From: Pseudomonas saxonica
Lineage (GTDB): Bacteria; Pseudomonadota; Gammaproteobacteria; Pseudomonadales; Pseudomonadaceae
NCBI RefSeq assembly: GCF_007858365.1
Contig: NZ_VFIO01000006.1
Coordinates: 186,001-250,000, forward strand
Reading direction: 5' to 3'
DNA: 64,000 bases
The notes under the pieces are model-generated. The model did no database searches. It was not told the origin of the DNA and was given only the letters and a program-made list of their open reading frames with translations. A program made the position numbers and the translations under genes. Below are positions 59,024-64,000 of this stretch, one piece after another; the stretch's first letter is position 1, and each line of letters begins with the position of its first letter.

Positions 59024-60268
59024 ATGACCGACCTTACTCGGGCCAGCGACAGCTGGCTGACATCCTTGCCCCATCAACAGTGGCTGCACGATCAGGGGCA
59101 GACACTGCTGGACTTCGCCAAAGCCTCGCGCGTGCCCCTCGGGTTTGCCCAGCTCGACCGCTTTGGCCGCCGCGCAGACACGGCCCCAGCCGACACCATC
59201 ACCACCGCGCGCATGGTCCACAGTTTCTCGCTGGCCCATATTCAAGGCCTGCCGGGTTGCGCCCCCTTGATCGACCATGGGCTGGCAGCACTGGCCGGTC
59301 CTCTGCGTGACCCCGAACACGACGGCTGGTTTGCCAGCCCTCACGCGCAGGACGGAAACACCCGCAAAGCCGCTTATCTGCATGCCTTTGTTGCCTTGGC
59401 AGCCAGCTCCGCAGCGGTGGCTGGACGCGGTGGCTCCGCTGAATTGCTGGGCGATGCGGTGGCCATTCTTGAGAACCGCTTCTGGGCCGAGCACGAGGGC
59501 GCCTTGCGCGAAAGCTTTACTCGCGACTGGAGCGATTGCGAAGAATATCGCGGCGCCAACAGCAATATGCATGGCACCGAAACGTTTTTGGCTCTGGCCG
59601 ATGTGCTTGACGAAGACCTGTGGCTGGACCGCGCCCTGCGCATGGCCGAACGGGTGATTCACCAGCACGCCGCTAACGCCGACTACTTGCCCGTCGAGCA
59701 TTTCGATGCACACTGGCACCCTTTGCCCGACTATAACCGGGACAACCCCGCGGACGGTTTTCGGCCCTTCGGCAAAACACCGGGTCATGCGTTTGAATGG
59801 GCCCGCCTGTTGCTGCACCTTGAGGCAGCACGCCTGCAGCGCGGTCTGCCCGTGCCTGAATGGTTGTTGGGCGATGCTCGCCAGTTGTTCGCCAGCGCGT
59901 GCCAGTTTGGCTGGAATGTCGATGGCAACCCCGGAGTGGTGTACACCCTGGACTGGGACAACCGCCCGGTGGTGCGCGAACGCCTGCACTGGACGCTGGC
60001 CGAAGCCTCGGTAGCCGCGGCAGCACTATTGCAACGTACGGGTGAATCCCTATACGAAGTCTGGTACCAACGCTTTTGGGACTACATCGACCTGCACATG
60101 ATTGACCGCCAGTATGGCAGTTGGCATCACGAGCTGAACCACGACAACCTGCCTTCTGAAACGATCTGGCCCGGCAAGCCTGATCTGTACCACGCTTACC
60201 AGGCCACGTTGCTGCCGCGCCTGCCATTGGCTATCAGTCTGGCCAGTGCGTTGAAATTGCGTCGCTGA
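59024..60268 (+). CDS. AGE-family aldose-ketose isomerase (YihS/mannose isomerase type)
   Basis: A 414-residue alpha/alpha-barrel of the N-acylglucosamine 2-epimerase superfamily. It has DRFGRRADTAPADTITTARMVHSFSLAH at the start, RGANSNMHGTETFLALAD in the middle with conserved His, and the EWARLLLHLEAAR and YGSWHHELNHDN segments near the C-terminus. Length and motifs match YihS-like enzymes that interconvert mannose, fructose and glucose or sulfoquinovose. No other sulfoquinovose genes are present, so a mannose/fructose role is more likely. Ribosome site AGGTGG. Confidence 0.87.
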   Translation: MTDLTRASDSWLTSLPHQQWLHDQGQTLLDFAKASRVPLGFAQLDRFGRRADTAPADTITTARMVHSFSLAHIQGLPGCAPLIDHGLAALAGPLRDPEHDGWFASPHAQDGNTRKAAYLHAFVALAASSAAVAGRGGSAELLGDAVAILENRFWAEHEGALRESFTRDWSDCEEYRGANSNMHGTETFLALADVLDEDLWLDRALRMAERVIHQHAANADYLPVEHFDAHWHPLPDYNRDNPADGFRPFGKTPGHAFEWARLLLHLEAARLQRGLPVPEWLLGDARQLFASACQFGWNVDGNPGVVYTLDWDNRPVVRERLHWTLAEASVAAAALLQRTGESLYEVWYQRFWDYIDLHMIDRQYGSWHHELNHDNLPSETIWPGKPDLYHAYQATLLPRLPLAISLASALKLRR

Positions 60269-60269
60269 A

Positions 60270-60857
60270 TCACAGGCCGAGCAAGAGTAAAAACAGACCG
60301 CCTTGCAGCATTTTTTTGTGAAAAGTACAGGGGCTGCCCAGCAGTACTTGCTGCGCGGCCTCGAGCTGCCCTGAACGGTGCAGCGCGACGGCATGCAACG
60401 TCGCTACCGGGGCCTTCAACACCCCGGCAACCCGCTGCCAGGCAGCCAAATGCTCGGGGTTTTCAACTAACCAGGCCTTGAACACCTGACGCTGCGAAGG
60501 GCAGGCATGCCCGGACTCCAGTCGCAACAGCCAATCAATGGCGGCCTGCGTCGTCGCATCAAGTCTGGCTTTGCCCATCGACACACACTGCGCAAAAGCC
60601 CTGCGCAACTCACGTTCGACGGTGCTCAACGAAACACCTAATTGGTCGGCAATGGCTTGCTGCGTCAGCCCTTCCAGACGGTTGAGCAAAAACGAACGTT
60701 TGACCCGCAAAGGCAAGCCTGCAAGTGCGCGGTCGATCTCTTCAATCGCATCGCGCATCAAGCGGGAGTCTTCGCCAGACAGGCCGCCGCGCCACCCCGC
60801 ATCATGAGGGCAATCGTGACGTGTGAGCGCGGTGTCGGATTCCAGAGTGATAGGCAC
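60270..60857 (-). CDS. sigma-70 region 4 fused to FecR N-terminal domain (truncated FecI/FecR remnant or new fusion)
   Basis: An open frame of about 195 codons (GTG start at 60857; TTG at 60875 also open). The first part is sigma-factor region 4 (IDRALAGLPLRVKRSFLLNRLEGLTQQAIADQLGVSLSTVERELRRAF) with no region 2 before it. It runs without a stop into an N-terminal FecR domain of DUF4880 type (AIDWLLRLESGHACPSQRQVFKAWLVENPEHLAAWQRV). It then ends in a partial membrane helix (LQGGLFLLLLGL). Normal fecI and fecR are separate, about 170 and 320 codons. The periplasmic FecR part is missing, and the convergent isomerase gene abuts the stop. It is either decayed or a re-purposed regulator. A Fur-like site lies upstream. 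Confidence 0.65.
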   Translation of the reverse strand: MPITLESDTALTRHDCPHDAGWRGGLSGEDSRLMRDAIEEIDRALAGLPLRVKRSFLLNRLEGLTQQAIADQLGVSLSTVERELRRAFAQCVSMGKARLDATTQAAIDWLLRLESGHACPSQRQVFKAWLVENPEHLAAWQRVAGVLKAPVATLHAVALHRSGQLEAAQQVLLGSPCTFHKKMLQGGLFLLLLGL

Positions 60858-60897
60858 GATAATAATCAGACTCAAATAGCAATAAGTCGCATTATCA
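60858..60897 (-). promoter_or_regulatory. Fur-box-like sequence upstream of the sigma/FecR fusion
   Basis: On the minus strand the stretch runs from TGATAATGCG to GATTATTATC, with GATAAT-type hexamers at both ends and an AT-rich centre. It resembles overlapping Fur sites found before fecI genes. It overlaps the TTG start. Confidence 0.4.
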
Positions 60898-61011
60898 GCC
60901 TATCAACAGAAAATGCAATCTCGCGTGCGTTAAAGGAGCCTTCGCAGCACCCACTCTCCAACGTGAGCAAAACCCTCGCAGTCAGTGACGAGTTCACCTC
61001 CCGCTGGTGTG

Positions 61012-61758
61012 TTAGCGCCCGCCCCCCAGATCCAGAAAAGTGCCCGTGGTGTAAGACGCTTTATCCGACAGTAGCCAGATAATCGCTTCGGCCACTTCAT
61101 CCGGGCGCCCGCCCCGGCCCATGGGGATAATCGGCTCGAGCTTGCTGACGCGACCCGGATCACCACTCAACGCATGAAAGTCGGTAAAGATATAGCCCGG
61201 CCGCACCGCATTGACTCGAATCCCCTCTCCCGCCAACTCTTTGGACAAGCCCAGGGTGAAGGTATCCAGCGCACCTTTGGAGGCCGCGTAATCGACGTAT
61301 TCGCCGGGCGATCCCAGTCGTGCAGCAACCGACGAGACATTGACAATATTGCCGCCTTGCCCGCCGTACCGGGGCGACATCCGTAACACCGCATGCTTGG
61401 CACACAGTATCGGCCCCAGCACGTTGGTTTTCAGGGTGTGCATGACCCGCAGTTCAGACAGTTCATCAACCCGCGATTTAAGGCCCACGGTGCCCGCATT
61501 GTTGACCAGCGCAGTGACCGGGCCCAACTGCTCATCGACCTCAAGAAACAGGCGGATGATGTCTTCTTCGTCGCTCACATCGGCGCGTATGGCGATGGCT
61601 TTGGCCCCCAAGCCACGCACCTGCGCCAGCACTTCATGGGCTGCTGCATCGTCAGCCAGATAGTTGATGCAAATCTTGTAGCCCTGCCGCGCCGCCAGCA
61701 CTGCGGTGGCTGCGCCAATGCCACGGCTGCCACCGGTGATCACGATGACTTTGTCCAT
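61012..61758 (-). CDS. SDR-family oxidoreductase
   Basis: A 248-residue short-chain dehydrogenase. The cofactor loop is TGGSRGIGAATA, followed by NNAGTVG, catalytic Ser in VNVSSVAARLGSPGEYVDYAASK with YxxxK, and C-terminal GTFLDLGGGR. It is related to FabG-like and glucose-dehydrogenase-like SDRs. The internal ATG giving MDKVIVITGG is preferred over one 13 codons upstream. No operon partner is evident and the substrate is unknown. Confidence 0.87.
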   Translation of the reverse strand: MDKVIVITGGSRGIGAATAVLAARQGYKICINYLADDAAAHEVLAQVRGLGAKAIAIRADVSDEEDIIRLFLEVDEQLGPVTALVNNAGTVGLKSRVDELSELRVMHTLKTNVLGPILCAKHAVLRMSPRYGGQGGNIVNVSSVAARLGSPGEYVDYAASKGALDTFTLGLSKELAGEGIRVNAVRPGYIFTDFHALSGDPGRVSKLEPIIPMGRGGRPDEVAEAIIWLLSDKASYTTGTFLDLGGGR

Positions 61759-61824
61759 AAATACGCGCTCCCTCATCAACGGTGCAAATGTGGCCACCAG
61801 AATAACCGCGAACGCTTTGATTTG

Positions 61825-63921
61825 TCAGGAAGGCGTTAATTTGCTGTGGGACGTATGTTCCGCACGATGAATATCCACCATGAATTGCTCGGCAGGCCGG
61901 GGTTCGCCCAGCAAAAACCCTTGCAAGGCATCACACCCCAGCGTGGTCAAAAAGCTTTGCTGCATGTCGGTTTCAACGCCTTCAGCCACGATCCGCAACC
62001 CCAGCGCCTGGCCCAACGCCACAATCGCCGAGACGATGGCCGCGTCATCGCTGTCATGTTCCAGGTCACGCACAAAGCCTCGGTCAATCTTGAGCTCATT
62101 GGCCGGCAAGCGCTTGAGGTACATCAAACTGGAGTAGCCCGTACCAAAGTCATCGATGGACAGGTCGACCCCCATCTGCGAAAGCCGTTGCAACACGGTC
62201 ATGCTCGCATCGGCATCACTCATGGCCGTGGTTTCGGTGATTTCCAGGGTCAAGCTGTTGGCCGGTAGCTGGTGACGCTCCAACGCCGAGACCACACTGT
62301 CCACCAGCCCCGCATAGCAAAACTGCAAGGCAGACAGGTTGACCGCGATACGCCAGTGGGTATATCCCTCATCGAACCAAAGCCGCATCTGGCGGCAGGC
62401 TTCATTGAGCACCCATTCGCCAATCGGAATGATCAGTCCGGTTTTTTCCGCCAAATCTATGAAGTGCTCCGGCAGCAATAACCCCTGCTGTGGATGCTCC
62501 CAGCGCAATAACGCTTCGGCGCCCACGGGCTGGCCACTGCCGGCGTCAAACTTGGGTTGGTAATGCAAGCGAAACTGCTTGTGCTCCAGCGCCTGACGCA
62601 AGTCTTGCAGCAGTTGCAGTTGCTTGCGTGCATTGGTGTTCATCGACACATCGAAAAAGCTGTAGCCATTTTTACCCGCGCCCTTGGCGTGATACATGGC
62701 CGCGTCGGCGTTCATCAACAACTCTTCAGCGGTCAAGCCATTGCCGGGAAACAAGGCAATTCCCACGCTCGCCGAAATCTGCAAATCATGCTCATCCACC
62801 CGGAACGCTTTTGACAACAAACTGACTTGGCGTGCCGCCACTCGCGGGGCATCGTCGGGCTCACTCAAGCGCACCAGCAGCACAAACTCATCGCCGCCAA
62901 TGCGCGCCAATGTGTCCTGACTGCGCAGTTGCTCACGTAAACGCAAGGCGACTTCGCGCAACAGGCGATCGCCCAAATGATGGCCGAAGGCATCGTTGAC
63001 CGGCTTGAAGCCGTCAAGATCGATAAACATCAAGGAGAACACACCACCTTGCTCAGTGGTTTCAGCCATCGCCTGGCTGATCCGGTCGGCCAACAGAATA
63101 CGATTGGGCAACCCTGTGAGCGTGTCGTGCAGCGCCAACTGGGTCAATTCTTCATTAGCCTGGCTCAGGGAAGTGGCCAAAACCGCCGTACGTGCCTCAA
63201 GCCGCGCATCAAAAATCGAGGTCAGCAATGCAATGACCAATACTGCCAGACTGCTGATCAACACCAGGGTGTCCAGCCCCTTGCCACTTAAACCGTCGAG
63301 GGCAGCCCCACAAAAACTGCCCTCTGGAAAGTTAGCCGCCGCCATGCCGGTGTAGTGCATGCCAACAATGGCCAGCCCCATAATGATCGAAGCCCCAGCT
63401 CGCGCCAGACGGACATAAGGCATCTGTTTGCGCAGGCGAAAAGCGATCGACAGTGCAGCCGCCGAAGCGCCCACCGCGATCAACAGAGACAGACCAAATA
63501 ACGCTGGATCGTAATCAATGCCCGGCTGCATGCGCAACGCAGCCATGCCGCTGTAGTGCATGGCGCTGATGCCTGAGCCCATGATCAAGGCACCCAATAA
63601 CAACTGCAGCGCGGGCAAGCGTGGCTGGCTGACCAGCCAGAGGGCAAAGCCTGAGGAAAGAATCGCCACCAGTAATGACCAAAGCGTCAGCCCCAGGTCG
63701 TAGCCGAGCGTGATCGGTAACTCCAGCGCAAGCATCCCGATAAAATGCATCGACCACACGCCAAAACCCATGGCCAGTGCGCCGCCACCGATCCACAGGT
63801 ACACACTGCGGCCACGCGCAGTGGCAATACGGCCAGTCAGATCCAAGGCAGTGTAAGAGGCCAGAATGGCAACGCAAAGAGAGATGAAAACCAGCGCGGG
63901 GGAGTAAGAAGCAGAAACCAT
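61825..63921 (-). CDS. mucR: MHYT-GGDEF-EAL cyclic-di-GMP membrane protein (MucR-like)
   Basis: A 698-residue integral membrane protein. Seven hydrophobic helices form an MHYT sensor with MHFIGM, MHYSGM and MHYTGM copper/gas-binding motifs. GGDEF is intact (RIGGDEFVLL, with an RSQD inhibitory site five residues earlier). EAL is intact (GAEALLRW, DDFGTGYSSL). In P. aeruginosa, MucR with this architecture supports alginate synthesis and nitric-oxide-induced dispersal, while the relative NbdA has a degenerate GGDEF, so MucR fits better. The start giving MVSASYSPALVFISL is chosen by homology; ATGs 6 and 12 codons upstream exist. Confidence 0.85.
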   Translation of the reverse strand: MVSASYSPALVFISLCVAILASYTALDLTGRIATARGRSVYLWIGGGALAMGFGVWSMHFIGMLALELPITLGYDLGLTLWSLLVAILSSGFALWLVSQPRLPALQLLLGALIMGSGISAMHYSGMAALRMQPGIDYDPALFGLSLLIAVGASAAALSIAFRLRKQMPYVRLARAGASIIMGLAIVGMHYTGMAAANFPEGSFCGAALDGLSGKGLDTLVLISSLAVLVIALLTSIFDARLEARTAVLATSLSQANEELTQLALHDTLTGLPNRILLADRISQAMAETTEQGGVFSLMFIDLDGFKPVNDAFGHHLGDRLLREVALRLREQLRSQDTLARIGGDEFVLLVRLSEPDDAPRVAARQVSLLSKAFRVDEHDLQISASVGIALFPGNGLTAEELLMNADAAMYHAKGAGKNGYSFFDVSMNTNARKQLQLLQDLRQALEHKQFRLHYQPKFDAGSGQPVGAEALLRWEHPQQGLLLPEHFIDLAEKTGLIIPIGEWVLNEACRQMRLWFDEGYTHWRIAVNLSALQFCYAGLVDSVVSALERHQLPANSLTLEITETTAMSDADASMTVLQRLSQMGVDLSIDDFGTGYSSLMYLKRLPANELKIDRGFVRDLEHDSDDAAIVSAIVALGQALGLRIVAEGVETDMQQSFLTTLGCDALQGFLLGEPRPAEQFMVDIHRAEHTSHSKLTPS

Positions 63922-64000
63922 GAGCGTTCTCTTGAGCATGTGGCGATTAGCCTGCATGCCCGTTAAAAGGGCGCGATTGTACTGCTTGCTCGCGCAAACG

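Noticed and set aside
58928..59989. 353-codon minus-strand open frame
   Set aside because: Antisense of the AGE-family isomerase gene, which has conserved motifs and a ribosome site.

Overview
The window reads as chromosomal DNA of a fluorescent Pseudomonas. The evidence is pyoverdine genes (pvdM, pvdO, pvdE, fpvA), an OprD-family porin, fimV, a MucR-like MHYT-GGDEF-EAL protein, and the block leuC-leuD-methyltransferase-leuB-asd-usg-fimV-truA-trpF-accD-folC-dedD-cvpA-purF-metZ-SDR. As far as I recall, that block matches P. aeruginosa gene for gene apart from one inserted giant gene. No phage, insertion sequence, integrase or CRISPR array was seen.

Layout. (1) 1-13.5 kb, accessory catabolic region. 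A serine hydrolase, a class III aminotransferase and an aldehyde dehydrogenase form a minus-strand operon, followed by a 3'-truncated fadH. A GntR/FCD regulator is divergent from them. A second minus-strand run encodes a peptide-type ABC importer and an OprD porin. The two control regions share a CAATGTATTT motif, so this looks like one uptake-plus-degradation regulon for an amide- or amine-containing compound. (2) 14-18 kb: a membrane-anchored nitrilase-fold protein that has lost its catalytic Lys and Cys, an AraC regulator, a 28-residue acidic ORF, a DUF2242-like lipoprotein and a tRNA-Val/Asp/Asp operon with a clear promoter and terminator. (3) 18-41 kb: conserved housekeeping genes for methionine, purine, folate, fatty acid, tryptophan, leucine and aspartate-family synthesis plus fimV. 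This block is interrupted by a 1,556-residue protein with a dermonecrotic-toxin-like (DUF6543-type) appearance.

(4) 41-46 kb: a LysR gene divergent from leuC, a PAS-GGDEF-EAL protein, a thiolase and a pirin. (5) 46.4-53.3 kb: part of the pyoverdine locus. Perfect PvdS-type boxes (TAAAT-N16-CGT) precede pvdM-pvdO and pvdE, and fpvA follows. pvdN, pvdP and the peptide synthetases are not here. (6) 53-64 kb: an SDR plus a GH15 glucoamylase-like enzyme, a two-domain cupin, two LysR regulators, an AGE-family sugar isomerase, a short ORF fusing sigma-70 region 4 to the N-terminus of a FecR-type anti-sigma factor, another SDR, and the MHYT-GGDEF-EAL protein.

Most protein names rest on motif and family recognition from the translations, because no search was run. 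The strongest leads for something new are the catabolic regulon with its shared operator, the giant toxin-like gene between asd and usg, the sigma/FecR fusion, and the nitrilase-fold pseudoenzyme.
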